Shown here: piece by piece, positions 1 to 7,700 of the stretch | How positions within the stretch are numbered: the first letter of the stretch is position 1 | Layout: each line of letters opens with the position of its first letter | Assembly (NCBI GenBank): GCA_031289895.1 | Contig: JAITOP010000139.1 | Coordinates: 1 to 22,374 of the forward strand | Reading direction: 5' to 3' | Source: Prevotellaceae bacterium | GTDB taxonomy: Bacteria; Bacteroidota; Bacteroidia; Bacteroidales; UBA932 | Length of the DNA stretch: 22,374 nucleotides | Program-made: the position numbers and the translations under genes | The notes under the pieces: generated by a model | The model's input: the letters and a program-made list of their open reading frames with translations, nothing else | Told to the model about the DNA's origin: nothing | Databases searched by the model: none

Positions 1-143
1 TTTTTTATAAAAATTAACAATGTTATTTTGTCATAAATTTTGCTTTACTTGGATATTTAACACACCAAAAACTCATTTTAAGAAAATTTAACGCTTTGAT
101 TGGCTAAAATTGGCAAAAAAAATCAAAAAATTGTTGATAAATG

Positions 144-174
144 TTTGCCGTGTTGAAAAAATGCGTTACCTTTG
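144..174 (+). promoter_or_regulatory. Bacteroidetes-type promoter of the ribosomal superoperon (P1)
   Basis: The -33 element TTTG (144-147) is followed after exactly 19 bp by the -7 element TACCTTTG (167-174). This matches the Bacteroidetes primary sigma-factor consensus TTTG-N19-21-TAnnTTTG. Transcription would start near 181, giving a leader of about 57 nt before rpsL. The sequence upstream (1-143) is AT-rich and holds no gene that I can see. It has one loose dyad (TTTGATT at 95-101 against AATCAAA at 121-127) that could be an operator or chance. Confidence 0.8.
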
Positions 175-182
175 CAACCCAA

Positions 183-212
183 TTTGTGGAAAAAGAATAA
201 ATAATATATTTG
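183..212 (+). promoter_or_regulatory. second, tandem Bacteroidetes-type promoter (P2)
   Basis: TTTG at 183-186 is followed after 18 bp by TATATTTG at 205-212, a full match to TAnnTTTG with a spacer one base shorter than usual. A start near 219 would give a leader of about 19 nt. Because the region is AT-rich, a chance match is possible. The close packing with P1 resembles the tandem promoters found at many growth-regulated operons. Confidence 0.45.
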
Positions 213-237
213 ATAAACAGAAGATTATAATAAATTT

Positions 238-615
238 ATGCCAACAATTCAACAATTAGTACGAAAAGGACGCTTACAGGCGGAAAACAGCAGTAAAGCT
301 CCATCGTTGGATGCATGTCCCCAACGTAGAGGTGTATGTGTACGTGTTTACACTACAACACCCAAAAAGCCAAATTCGGCAATGCGTAAAGTTGCGCGTG
401 TAAGGCTTACAAACGGCAAAGAAGTGAACGCATATATTCCGGGCGAAGGACACAACTTACAGGAACACTCAATAGTTCTTGTTCGTGGCGGTCGTGTTAA
501 AGACCTTCCGGGAGTACGCTATCACCTTGTTCGCGGCGCGCTTGATGCAGCAGGAGTAGAAGGACGTAATCAACGCCGTTCTAAATATGGTACAAAACGC
601 CCAAAGAAAAAATGA
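238..615 (+). CDS. rpsL: 30S ribosomal protein S12 (uS12)
   Basis: S12 sits at the decoding centre of the 30S subunit and helps set translational accuracy. The product has 125 residues, the usual length, and begins MPTIQQLVRKGR. The family signature TTTPKKPNSA lies at residues 39-48, so both lysines 43 and 44 are present. Lys88 and Asp89 in GGRVKDLPGVRYH are also present; Asp89 is the residue methylthiolated by RimO in many bacteria. The residues altered in classical streptomycin-resistant mutants are therefore wild type here. It is the first gene after the tandem promoters and is followed by rpsG after a 70-nt gap. Confidence 0.98.
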   Translation: MPTIQQLVRKGRLQAENSSKAPSLDACPQRRGVCVRVYTTTPKKPNSAMRKVARVRLTNGKEVNAYIPGEGHNLQEHSIVLVRGGRVKDLPGVRYHLVRGALDAAGVEGRNQRRSKYGTKRPKKK

Positions 616-620
616 TAAAC

Positions 621-639
621 GAAGAGCGAAAAGTTCTTC
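621..639 (+). promoter_or_regulatory. hairpin in the rpsL-rpsG intercistronic gap
   Basis: GAAGAGC (621-627) pairs with GTTCTTC (633-639) over 7 bp with one G-U pair, around the loop GAAAA. It lies five bases after the rpsL stop codon. In E. coli the S7 autoregulatory target is in this same gap. Sharing that role here is inference only. Confidence 0.4.
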
Positions 640-685
640 ACTAATTATTAATGAACAGAAATAATAAAAGTAAAATTAAAGACAA

Positions 686-1162
686 ATGAGAAAATCGAAG
701 CCTAAAAAGAGGATTCTGCTTCCCGACCCCAAATTTGGTGACATAATAGTTACCCGCTTTGTAAACGGTTTGATGTTACAGGGAAAGAAGAGTATCGCCT
801 ATAAAATATTCTATGATGCCATAGATAGAGTAGGTGAGAAGATGAAAGATTCTGATAAGGCTCCTCTTGACATTTGGAAAAAAGCGCTTGAAAACGTTAC
901 ACCTCAGGTAGAGGTTAAAAGTAAACGTATCGGCGGTGCAAATTTTCAAGTGCCTATTGAAGTGAGACCCGAAAGAAAAATTTCAATTAGTATGAAAAAT
1001 ATGATTGTTTTTGCACGAAAACGCTCGGGACACTCAATGGCAGAAAAACTGTGCGCCGAAATAGTAGCAGCATACAATCAAGAAGGTGCAGCGTACAAAC
1101 GCAAAGAAGATATGCATAGAATGGCGGAAGCAAATAAAGCATTTGCACATTTCAAATTTTAA
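686..1162 (+). CDS. rpsG: 30S ribosomal protein S7 (uS7)
   Basis: S7 nucleates assembly of the 30S head by binding the 3' major domain of 16S rRNA and contacts the E-site tRNA. The product has 158 residues, close to the bacterial norm. Recognisable blocks are the basic N-terminus MRKSKPKKR, the segment KALENVTPQVEVKSKRIGG (about residues 67-85), VPIEVRPERK and the helix-rich C-terminal half with SGHSMAEKL. It lies between rpsL and fusA as in the classical str operon. In E. coli, S7 is the translational repressor of this operon; whether that holds here is unknown. Confidence 0.98.
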   Translation: MRKSKPKKRILLPDPKFGDIIVTRFVNGLMLQGKKSIAYKIFYDAIDRVGEKMKDSDKAPLDIWKKALENVTPQVEVKSKRIGGANFQVPIEVRPERKISISMKNMIVFARKRSGHSMAEKLCAEIVAAYNQEGAAYKRKEDMHRMAEANKAFAHFKF

Positions 1163-1195
1163 TTCCGCAAGATTTTGAGAATATAACAAAAATAG

Positions 1196-3313
1196 ATGGC
1201 AGCAAGAGATTTAAAATATACGAGAAACATAGGAATTATGGCGCACATTGATGCAGGAAAAACAACTACATCAGAGCGCATATTATTTTACACGGGAAAA
1301 ACACACCGAATTGGCGAAGTGCACGACGGCGCGGCTACTATGGATTGGATGGTACAAGAACAAGAACGCGGTATCACCATTACATCTGCCGCAACTACAA
1401 CATTTTGGAATTACGCAGATAAAACATATCAGATAAACCTTATTGACACTCCGGGACACGTGGACTTTACCGTAGAAGTAGAACGCTCATTGCGCGTGCT
1501 TGACGGAACAGTCGCTACGTTTTGCGCCGTAGGTGGCGTTGAACCACAATCGGAAACAGTTTGGCGTCAAGCCGAAAAATACAGCGTCCCTCGTATAGCC
1601 TACGTAAATAAAATGGACAGAACAGGAGCCGATTTTATGAGCGTAGTTCAACAAATGAAAGAAAAACTCGGAACAAATCCTATTCCAATAGTATTACCTA
1701 TCGGAGCAGAAGAACTGTTCAAAGGGGTAGTTGACCTTATTACAAATAAAGCATACATATTTTTTGACGATAAAACAGTAACAAATAACTTTGTTATTGA
1801 AGATGTTCCCGAAGATATGAAAGAAGAAGTTGCCGAAGCGCGTGAAAAACTTATTGAAGCAATAGCCGAATTTAATGACGAATTGCTCGAAAAATTCTTC
1901 GATAATCCAGACTCAATATCCGAAGAAGAAATAGTGGAAACACTACGCAAAGCAACAATAGCAATGAAAGTTGTACCGGTAATGTGCGGCTCATCATTTA
2001 AAAACAAAGGCGTACAATATTTGCTCGATGCAATAGTTCGCTACCTGCCTAACCCCTTAGACAAAGGCGAAGTTTTTGGAATTGATGATAACGATAAAGA
2101 AATATCGCGCAAAGCAGATGCAAAAGAACCGTTTTGCGCATTAGTATTCAAAATAGCAACCGACCCTTACGTAGGACGTTTGGCATTTATCAGAGTTTAT
2201 TCGGGACGCATCGACGCAGGAAGTTACGTTTACAACAGCCGCTCCGAAAAGAAAGAGCGCGTTGCACGATTATATCAAATGCACTCTAATAAACAAAATC
2301 CTATAGAATTTGTTGAGGCTGGCGATATTTGCGCATGCGTAGGCTTTAAAGATTTACGCACAGGCGATACAATTTGCGATGAAAAACATATAATATCGTT
2401 AGAATCAATGACATTCCCCGACCCTGTAATTGGTTTGGCAATTGAACCCAAAACGCAAAAAGACCTTGATAAATTAGGTATTGCGCTTGGAAAACTTGCC
2501 GAAGAAGACCCAACATTCACTGTGAGAACAGACGAAGATAACGGTCAGACAATCATCAGCGGAATGGGCGAACTGCATTTGGAAATTATTGTTGACCGCT
2601 TGAAACGCGAATTTGGAGTGGAAATTAATCAAGGCGCACCACAGGTTAACTATAAAGAAGCATTGCGCAAAACTTACGAACACCGCGAAGTATTTAAGAA
2701 ACAAACAGGCGGCAGAGGTAAATTTGCAGATATTATAATAACAATAGGACCTGCCGACAGCAAAGAAACCATTGGACTTCAATTTGTTGACAGCGTAAAA
2801 GGCGGAAACATTCCACGCGAATATATCCCATCTGTTGAAAAAGGATTTAAAGCAGCAATGGTCAACGGACCGCTTGCAGGCTACGAAATAGAAAGCATGA
2901 AAGTAGAATTGAAAGATGGCTCGTTCCATCCTGTTGATTCCGATTCGCTTTCGTTTGAAATTTGCGCCCGCACAGCGTTCAGACACGCAGCGATAAAAGC
3001 AAGCCCTGTATTAATGGAGCCTATAATGTCGCTGGAAGTTGTTACTCCCGATGATTATATGGGCGATGTGATAGGCGATTTAAACCGTCGTCGAGGCACA
3101 ATTATAGGAACAGAATCGAAAGGAAACGCACAGGTGGTAAAAGCAAAAGTTCCGCTTTCAGAACAATTTGGATACGTAACAGTGTTGAGAACAATAACAT
3201 CAGGCAGAGCAACATCTACAATGGAATTTTCTCATTACGACGAAGTTCCTGCAAGCATAGCCAAAGCAGTAATTGAAAAAGCGTCAGGTAAAAAATTATC
3301 AGATGATGAATAA
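1196..3313 (+). CDS. fusA: translation elongation factor G
   Basis: EF-G is the GTPase that drives translocation of tRNA and mRNA and, with ribosome recycling factor, helps split ribosomes. All G-domain motifs are present: AHIDAGKT (residues 16-23), the switch I region ending in RGITI (58-62), DTPGH (84-88, with the catalytic histidine) and NKMD (138-141). Later blocks include the domain II segment around DPYVGRLAF, the domain IV motif GGRGKFADI and the C-terminal LNRRRGTI region. The length of 705 residues is normal. A tuf gene would follow in proteobacteria; here rpsJ follows after 46 nt. Bacteroidetes often carry a second EF-G paralogue elsewhere, so this copy is assigned as the primary one by its operon position. 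Confidence 0.97.
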   Translation: MAARDLKYTRNIGIMAHIDAGKTTTSERILFYTGKTHRIGEVHDGAATMDWMVQEQERGITITSAATTTFWNYADKTYQINLIDTPGHVDFTVEVERSLRVLDGTVATFCAVGGVEPQSETVWRQAEKYSVPRIAYVNKMDRTGADFMSVVQQMKEKLGTNPIPIVLPIGAEELFKGVVDLITNKAYIFFDDKTVTNNFVIEDVPEDMKEEVAEAREKLIEAIAEFNDELLEKFFDNPDSISEEEIVETLRKATIAMKVVPVMCGSSFKNKGVQYLLDAIVRYLPNPLDKGEVFGIDDNDKEISRKADAKEPFCALVFKIATDPYVGRLAFIRVYSGRIDAGSYVYNSRSEKKERVARLYQMHSNKQNPIEFVEAGDICACVGFKDLRTGDTICDEKHIISLESMTFPDPVIGLAIEPKTQKDLDKLGIALGKLAEEDPTFTVRTDEDNGQTIISGMGELHLEIIVDRLKREFGVEINQGAPQVNYKEALRKTYEHREVFKKQTGGRGKFADIIITIGPADSKETIGLQFVDSVKGGNIPREYIPSVEKGFKAAMVNGPLAGYEIESMKVELKDGSFHPVDSDSLSFEICARTAFRHAAIKASPVLMEPIMSLEVVTPDDYMGDVIGDLNRRRGTIIGTESKGNAQVVKAKVPLSEQFGYVTVLRTITSGRATSTMEFSHYDEVPASIAKAVIEKASGKKLSDDE

Positions 3314-3359
3314 ATCAGAACAAATAATAAATAAAATGAAATTTTAACATTTTAATATA

Positions 3360-3665
3360 ATGAGTCAAAAAATTAGAATAAAACTCAAATCATTCGACCA
3401 TTCTCTTGTTGATAAATCAGCAGAGAAAATCGTAAAAACCGTAAAATTAACGGGTGCAGTTGTAAGCGGTCCGATACCACTTCCTACACAAAAGAAAATT
3501 TTTACGGTCAACCGTTCTACTTTTGTAAACAAAAAAGCACGCGAACAATTTCAATTATGTGCATTTAAACGCTTACTTGACATTTACAGCTCTACGCCAA
3601 AAACCGTTGATGCACTTATGAAACTTGAATTGCCAAGCGGAGTAGAAGTAGAAATTAAAGTGTGA
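3360..3665 (+). CDS. rpsJ: 30S ribosomal protein S10 (uS10)
   Basis: S10 is part of the 30S head and in many bacteria also acts as NusE in transcription antitermination. The product has 101 residues and begins with the typical MSQKIRIKLKSFDH. It keeps the characteristic TGAVVSGPIPLPT block (about residues 31-43) and the C-terminal LPSGVEVEIKV. It joins the str part of the cluster to the S10 part. The following gap of 133 nt before rplC is one of the two widest in the superoperon and holds two possible hairpins. Confidence 0.98.
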   Translation: MSQKIRIKLKSFDHSLVDKSAEKIVKTVKLTGAVVSGPIPLPTQKKIFTVNRSTFVNKKAREQFQLCAFKRLLDIYSSTPKTVDALMKLELPSGVEVEIKV

Positions 3666-3668
3666 TAA

Positions 3669-3698
3669 ATTCTTTTCTGCAATTTTTCGGAAAAGAAT
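3669..3698 (+). promoter_or_regulatory. first hairpin in the rpsJ-rplC gap
   Basis: ATTCTTTTC (3669-3677) and GAAAAGAAT (3690-3698) are perfect complements over 9 bp with a 12-nt loop. The hairpin starts three bases after the rpsJ stop codon. No clean T-run follows, so a leaky terminator is unlikely; an RNA processing, stability or protein-binding site is equally possible. Confidence 0.4.
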
Positions 3699-3746
3699 GA
3701 AAAAGAAAAAATAAAGATAATATATAAATAACGATACTTATTAAAA

Positions 3747-3760
3747 TCTTGGAAACAAGA
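3747..3760 (+). promoter_or_regulatory. GAAA-tetraloop hairpin upstream of rplC
   Basis: TCTTG (3747-3751) pairs with CAAGA (3756-3760) around GAAA, a GNRA-type tetraloop. The stem is short and AU-rich, so stability is modest. It lies 38 nt before the rplC start in the second half of the rpsJ-rplC gap. Confidence 0.3.
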
Positions 3761-3798
3761 GATTAATAAAGATTTAATTAAAAATTAAACAAAGAAAC

Positions 3799-4419
3799 AT
3801 GCCAGGAATTATAGGAAAAAAAATCGGAATGACATCCGTTTTTGATACGGAAGGGAAAAATATTCCCTGTACCGTAATTGAAGCTGGTCCATGTGTTGTC
3901 ACGCAAGTGCGAACAGTTGAAGTAGATGGCTACGAAGCCGTTCAACTTGCCTATGATAATAAAAAAGAAAAACACACCAACAAATGCCTTTTGGGACATT
4001 TTCAAAAGGCAAACACTGCACCAAAATATCGGTTAGCAGAGGTTGCAAAAACATTCAACAGAGAATTAATGCTCGGCGATGTAGTTACAGTAGCCGATTT
4101 TGGCGAAGATTCGTGGGTGGATGTTACAGGAGTCTCAAAAGGAAAGGGATTTCAAGGTGTGGTACGACGCCACCATTTTCAAGGCGTCGGAGGACAAACA
4201 CACGGACAGCATAATCGTTTACGAGCTCCCGGTTCAATGGGAGCATCGTCGTACCCCTCGCGCGTATTCAAAGGCAAACGTCTTGCCGGACGAATGGGCG
4301 GTGATAAAGTAAAAGTGTTAAACCTCAGAATTTTGAAGGTTATACCCGAAAACAATCTGTTGTTAGTGAAAGGCTCTATACCCGGAGCAAAAGGTTCATA
4401 TTTAATAATTGAGGATTAA
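3799..4419 (+). CDS. rplC: 50S ribosomal protein L3 (uL3)
   Basis: L3 binds 23S rRNA near its 3' end early in assembly and reaches toward the peptidyl transferase centre. The product has 206 residues and begins MPGIIGKKIGMT, a typical family start. The long loop carries GGQTHGQ followed by the basic segments RAPGSMGASS and PSRVFKGKRLAGRMGG, which match the rRNA-threading extension. It starts the S10-type block and is followed by rplD after three bases, which fits translational coupling. Confidence 0.98.
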   Translation: MPGIIGKKIGMTSVFDTEGKNIPCTVIEAGPCVVTQVRTVEVDGYEAVQLAYDNKKEKHTNKCLLGHFQKANTAPKYRLAEVAKTFNRELMLGDVVTVADFGEDSWVDVTGVSKGKGFQGVVRRHHFQGVGGQTHGQHNRLRAPGSMGASSYPSRVFKGKRLAGRMGGDKVKVLNLRILKVIPENNLLLVKGSIPGAKGSYLIIED

Positions 4420-4422
4420 GAA

Positions 4423-5055
4423 ATGGAATTAGCAATTTACGATATTAACGGAAGCATAACAGCAAAGACAGCAACGCTCGATAGCACCATTTTCGGCATT
4501 ACGCCAAACGACCATGCAATATATCTCGATGTTAAGCAATACCTTGCAAACCAACGACAAGGAACGCACAAAACAAAAGAAAAATGGGAAGTAGCATACA
4601 GCACAAAGAAAATGGGTCGCCAGAAAGGCGGCGGCGGAGCGCGTCATGGTAGTATAAAAGCAAATATATACGTAGGCGGAGGTCGGGTATTTGGACCACA
4701 ACCACGCGATTACCGCTTTAAATTGAATAAAAAAGTTAAGAAACTTGCTCGCATGAGCGCCCTTACTTACAAAGCGCAAAAAGAAGCGATAACAGTAATT
4801 GAAGATATTAATTTTGAATCTCCAAAAACAAAAGAGTTTATCAAATTGAGCAGCAATCTTAAATTCGATAATCAAAAAACATTGATGATACTTTCGGAAC
4901 CCAACAAAAATCTTTTCTTGTCGGCACGCAATCTTGCAAAAGTGAAAGTAATTACAGTTTCTGAATTATCAACTTATGATATTATGAATGCATCTAAACT
5001 TGTTTTACTTGAAACATCAATAGATGCGATACACAAAACTTTTGGAATAGAATAA
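4423..5055 (+). CDS. rplD: 50S ribosomal protein L4 (uL4)
   Basis: L4 lines the constriction of the peptide exit tunnel and is an early 23S rRNA binder. The product has 210 residues. The tunnel loop is recognisable in the segment TKKMGRQKGGGGARHGS followed by VFGPQPRDYRFKLNKK. The rest has the alternating alpha/beta fold of the family. In E. coli, L4 represses its own operon by acting on the S10 leader; no such leader can be placed in front of rpsJ here. It is separated from rplC and rplW by three bases each. Confidence 0.98.
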   Translation: MELAIYDINGSITAKTATLDSTIFGITPNDHAIYLDVKQYLANQRQGTHKTKEKWEVAYSTKKMGRQKGGGGARHGSIKANIYVGGGRVFGPQPRDYRFKLNKKVKKLARMSALTYKAQKEAITVIEDINFESPKTKEFIKLSSNLKFDNQKTLMILSEPNKNLFLSARNLAKVKVITVSELSTYDIMNASKLVLLETSIDAIHKTFGIE

Positions 5056-5058
5056 GTT

Positions 5059-5349
5059 ATGGAAATAATAATTAAGCCCCTATCAACCGAAAAAATGACG
5101 ATTCAAGGCGAAAAATTCAATCGTTACGGTTTTGTAGTTGACCATAGAGCAAACAAAATACAGATAAGAGAAGCAGTAGAAGCTATATATAAAGTATCTG
5201 TAGTAAAAGTTAACACTACCAACTACAATGGAAAAACTAAAAGCCGCTCAACAAAGGCAGGATTAGTGTCAGGAAGAACCAATCGTTACAAAAAAGCTTT
5301 TGTAACCCTGAAAGGAGATGATAAAATAGACTTTTTCAGTAACATCTAA
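5059..5349 (+). CDS. rplW: 50S ribosomal protein L23 (uL23)
   Basis: L23 lies at the exit of the nascent-peptide tunnel and is a docking site for trigger factor and the signal recognition particle. The product has 96 residues. The family pattern is visible in IIKPLSTEKMT at the N-terminus, FVVDHRANKIQIREAVEAIY in the middle and the basic loop NGKTKSRS. It lies between rplD and rplB with gaps of 3 and 5 nt. Confidence 0.97.
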   Translation: MEIIIKPLSTEKMTIQGEKFNRYGFVVDHRANKIQIREAVEAIYKVSVVKVNTTNYNGKTKSRSTKAGLVSGRTNRYKKAFVTLKGDDKIDFFSNI

Positions 5350-5354
5350 GTATT

Positions 5355-6179
5355 ATGGGAGTAAAAAAGTTTAACCCGGTAACACCCGGAACGAGACATA
5401 AAATAATAGGTACATTTGATGATTTAACAGCATCAAAACCTGAAAAATCGTTGTTAGCACCACTGAAAAAATCAGGCGGACGTAACGACGACGGAAAAAT
5501 GACAATGCGTTATATCGGCGGCGGACACAAACGTATGTACCGGATAGTCGATTTTAAACGTGAAAAAGATGGAGTACAGGCAACAGTGAAAACCATTGAA
5601 TACGACCCTAATCGTAGCGCCCGCATTGCCCTTATTGTTTATACCGATGGAGAAAAACGATATATTATCGCTCCAAACGGATTAAAAGTAGGACAAAAAT
5701 TAATGTCAGGCGCAGGTATAGCCCCCGAAGTAGGAAACGCATTATTCCTTTCTGAAATTCCACTCGGAACAGTAGTTCATAATATAGAATTACATCCGGG
5801 ACAAGGAGCAGTAATGGCACGCAGTGCAGGAACTTATGCACAGCTTATAGCACGCGAAGGAAAATATGCAATTATAAAATTACCTTCGGGCGAAACACGC
5901 ATGGTTTTAACAACTTGTAAAGCAACAGTAGGTACAGTGTCAAATGGAGACCATAACCTTGAACAACACGGAAAAGCAGGAAGAAAACGCTGGCTCGGTC
6001 GCCGACCACGCAACAGAGGCGTAGTAATGAACCCTGTTGACCATCCAATGGGTGGCGGTGAAGGACGAGCATCAGGCGGACATCCACGCTCACGAAAAGG
6101 AATTCCGGCAAAAGGCTATAAGACACGCGATCCTAAGAAAAACTCAAAGAAGTTTATTCTTGAACGTCGTAAAAAATAA
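5355..6179 (+). CDS. rplB: 50S ribosomal protein L2 (uL2)
   Basis: L2 is needed for subunit association and supports the peptidyl transferase centre. The product has 274 residues, the standard length. The near-invariant C-terminal segment is present, including RNRGVVMNPVDHPMGGGEGR (with the conserved histidine) and GGHPRSRKG. The OB-fold and SH3-like halves are recognisable from MRYIGGGHKR, YDPNRSARIAL and the HPGQGA block. Its order between rplW and rpsS is the universal one. Confidence 0.99.
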   Translation: MGVKKFNPVTPGTRHKIIGTFDDLTASKPEKSLLAPLKKSGGRNDDGKMTMRYIGGGHKRMYRIVDFKREKDGVQATVKTIEYDPNRSARIALIVYTDGEKRYIIAPNGLKVGQKLMSGAGIAPEVGNALFLSEIPLGTVVHNIELHPGQGAVMARSAGTYAQLIAREGKYAIIKLPSGETRMVLTTCKATVGTVSNGDHNLEQHGKAGRKRWLGRRPRNRGVVMNPVDHPMGGGEGRASGGHPRSRKGIPAKGYKTRDPKKNSKKFILERRKK

Positions 6180-6198
6180 TTAAGAAAAAGAGAATAAC

Positions 6199-6465
6199 AT
6201 GAGTAGATCACTGAAAAAAGGTCCATATATCGAACCTAAATTAGAAAAGAAAATCACTGCGCTGAACGAAGCAAACAAAAAAGCAGTGATAAAAACTTGG
6301 TCGCGTGCAAGCATGATTGCTCCTGACTTTGTAGGACACACAGTAGCCGTACATAACGGTAATAAGTTTATACCTGTTTATATTACCGAAAACATGGTAG
6401 GACACAAGCTCGGAGAGTTTGCCCCTACACGTAAATTTTCGGGTCATGCGGGAAATAGAAAATAA
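6199..6465 (+). CDS. rpsS: 30S ribosomal protein S19 (uS19)
   Basis: S19 pairs with S13 in the 30S head and forms a bridge to the 50S subunit. The product has 88 residues and begins MSRSLKKGPYIEPKL. The signature from HNGNKFIPVYITENMVGHKL through GEFAPTRKFSGH is intact. It follows rplB after 19 nt and precedes rplV after 26 nt. Confidence 0.98.
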   Translation: MSRSLKKGPYIEPKLEKKITALNEANKKAVIKTWSRASMIAPDFVGHTVAVHNGNKFIPVYITENMVGHKLGEFAPTRKFSGHAGNRK

Positions 6466-6491
6466 ATAAGTAACGCCAAATATATAACATA

Positions 6492-6899
6492 ATGGGTGCA
6501 AGAAAAAGATTAATGGCTCAAAAGCTGAATGAAGAAAAAAAGCTAAAAAGTTATGCAAAGTTGAATAACTGTCCGACATCGCCGCGCAAAATGCGCTTGG
6601 TAGCAGATTTAATACGCGGTGTTGAAGTAGGACATGCGCTTGATATTCTTAAATATTCAAAAAAAGAAGCATCGTTACGTCTTGAAAAATTGCTTAAATC
6701 AGCAATTAAAAATTGGGAATCGAAAAACGATGGCGTAAAAGACTTAGAAGAAGGAAATCTGTGTGTTAAAGAAATCTTTGTAGATGGAGGAAGAATATTA
6801 CGAAGAATTCAACCCGCTCCACAAGGACGCGCACATAGAATACGCAAAAGGTCAAACCACGTAACAATAGTTTTGGGTAAAAAACCGGAGGAAAAATAA
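6492..6899 (+). CDS. rplV: 50S ribosomal protein L22 (uL22)
   Basis: L22 lines the exit tunnel opposite L4 with a long beta-hairpin. The product has 135 residues. The N-terminus MGARKRLMAQ and a basic leader of about 20 residues are typical of Bacteroidetes L22. The core carries NCPTSPRKMRLVADLIRG and the hairpin ends in RAHRIRKRSNHVTIVLG. The stop codon is one base from the rpsC start, so the two are probably translationally coupled. Confidence 0.97.
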   Translation: MGARKRLMAQKLNEEKKLKSYAKLNNCPTSPRKMRLVADLIRGVEVGHALDILKYSKKEASLRLEKLLKSAIKNWESKNDGVKDLEEGNLCVKEIFVDGGRILRRIQPAPQGRAHRIRKRSNHVTIVLGKKPEEK

Positions 6900-6900
6900 T

Positions 6901-7674
6901 ATGGGACAAAAAGTAAATCCAATAGGAAACAGATTGGGCATAATTCGCGGATGGGACTCAAACTGGTATGGAGGCAAAGATTTTTCGTCAAAAATAGTTG
7001 AAGACGCAAAAATACGAAAATACCTTAATGCTCGTCTTTCAAAAGCAGGAATATCAAAAGTAATAATAGAACGTACACTCAAACTTATCACTGTTACCAT
7101 CAATACCGCACGTCCGGGAATGATTATCGGAAAAGCAGGTAGTGAAGTAGATAAGCTTAAAGAAGAATTGAAAAAAATAACAAACAAAGAAATACAAATC
7201 AATATCTTCGAAATAAAACGACCCGACCTTGACGCAGTTATTGTAGCCAACGGAATAGCACGCCAGATAGAAGGCAGATTGCCATATCGCCGCGCACTTA
7301 AAGCAGCAATAGCAGCAACAATGCGCATGGGCGCGGAAGGTATAAAAATTCAGATTTCAGGACGTTTAGGCGGCGCCGAAATGGCACGCACCGAAACGGT
7401 GAAAGAAGGACGTATCCCATTGCACACATTCCGTGCAGATATTGACTATGCCCTTGCCGAAGCACTTACAAAAGTAGGACTGCTTGGAATCAAAGTCTGG
7501 ATTTGTAACGGATTAGTTTACGGAAAACGCGACCTTTCGCCAAACGTAGGAGTAGCAGCATTGACAGGACCTACCGGAGGCAATTTTAGCGGAGGACGCA
7601 ACGACCGCAATGACCGCAACGACCGTGGCGATAGAAAACCAAGACGCGATGGCGGACGGAGAAATAAAAAATAA
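6901..7674 (+). CDS. rpsC: 30S ribosomal protein S3 (uS3) with charged C-terminal tail
   Basis: S3 forms part of the mRNA entry channel and contributes to the helicase activity of the 30S subunit. The product has 257 residues. It begins MGQKVNPIGNRLG and carries the KH domain with the GxxG loop in MIIGKAGSEV (near residue 75). The S3 C-terminal domain ends around KVGLLGIKVWICNG. About 40 further residues form a Gly, Arg, Asn and Asp-rich tail with RND repeated three times and then RGD. E. coli S3 has 233 residues, so the tail is an addition of the kind common in Bacteroidetes, though the repeat itself looks lineage-specific. Confidence 0.97.
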   Translation: MGQKVNPIGNRLGIIRGWDSNWYGGKDFSSKIVEDAKIRKYLNARLSKAGISKVIIERTLKLITVTINTARPGMIIGKAGSEVDKLKEELKKITNKEIQINIFEIKRPDLDAVIVANGIARQIEGRLPYRRALKAAIAATMRMGAEGIKIQISGRLGGAEMARTETVKEGRIPLHTFRADIDYALAEALTKVGLLGIKVWICNGLVYGKRDLSPNVGVAALTGPTGGNFSGGRNDRNDRNDRGDRKPRRDGGRRNKK

Positions 7675-7686
7675 AAATGGTTTCTT

Positions 7687-7692
7687 AAGGAG
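7687..7692 (+). promoter_or_regulatory. strong Shine-Dalgarno sequence of rplP
   Basis: AAGGAG ends eight bases before the rplP ATG at 7701, an optimal spacing. Most genes in this window have only A-rich sequence in this position, as is usual in Bacteroidetes, so a full Shine-Dalgarno match is the exception here. Confidence 0.7.
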
Positions 7693-7700
7693 ATAAAAAA

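Noticed and set aside
95..127. Dyad TTTGATT/AATCAAA upstream of the rpsL promoter
   Set aside because: Seven A/T-rich base pairs with an 19-nt loop are expected by chance in such AT-rich DNA. It is only mentioned as a possible operator.
2474..2986. 170-codon minus-strand reading frame inside fusA
   Set aside because: It lies wholly within a well-conserved EF-G coding region. Its composition (many Phe, Cys, Ser) is typical of an antisense shadow of A-rich coding DNA.
3300..3360. Expected tuf gene after fusA
   Set aside because: Only 46 nt separate fusA from rpsJ. Absence of tuf here is normal in Bacteroidetes, where it lies elsewhere, so it is not treated as a deletion.
4429..4875. 148-codon minus-strand reading frame inside rplD
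   Set aside because: It is a shadow of the L4 gene, rich in Phe and Cys, with no supporting feature.
6852..7328. 158-codon minus-strand reading frame over rplV and rpsC
   Set aside because: It is antisense to two certain ribosomal protein genes and shows no domain or start signal.
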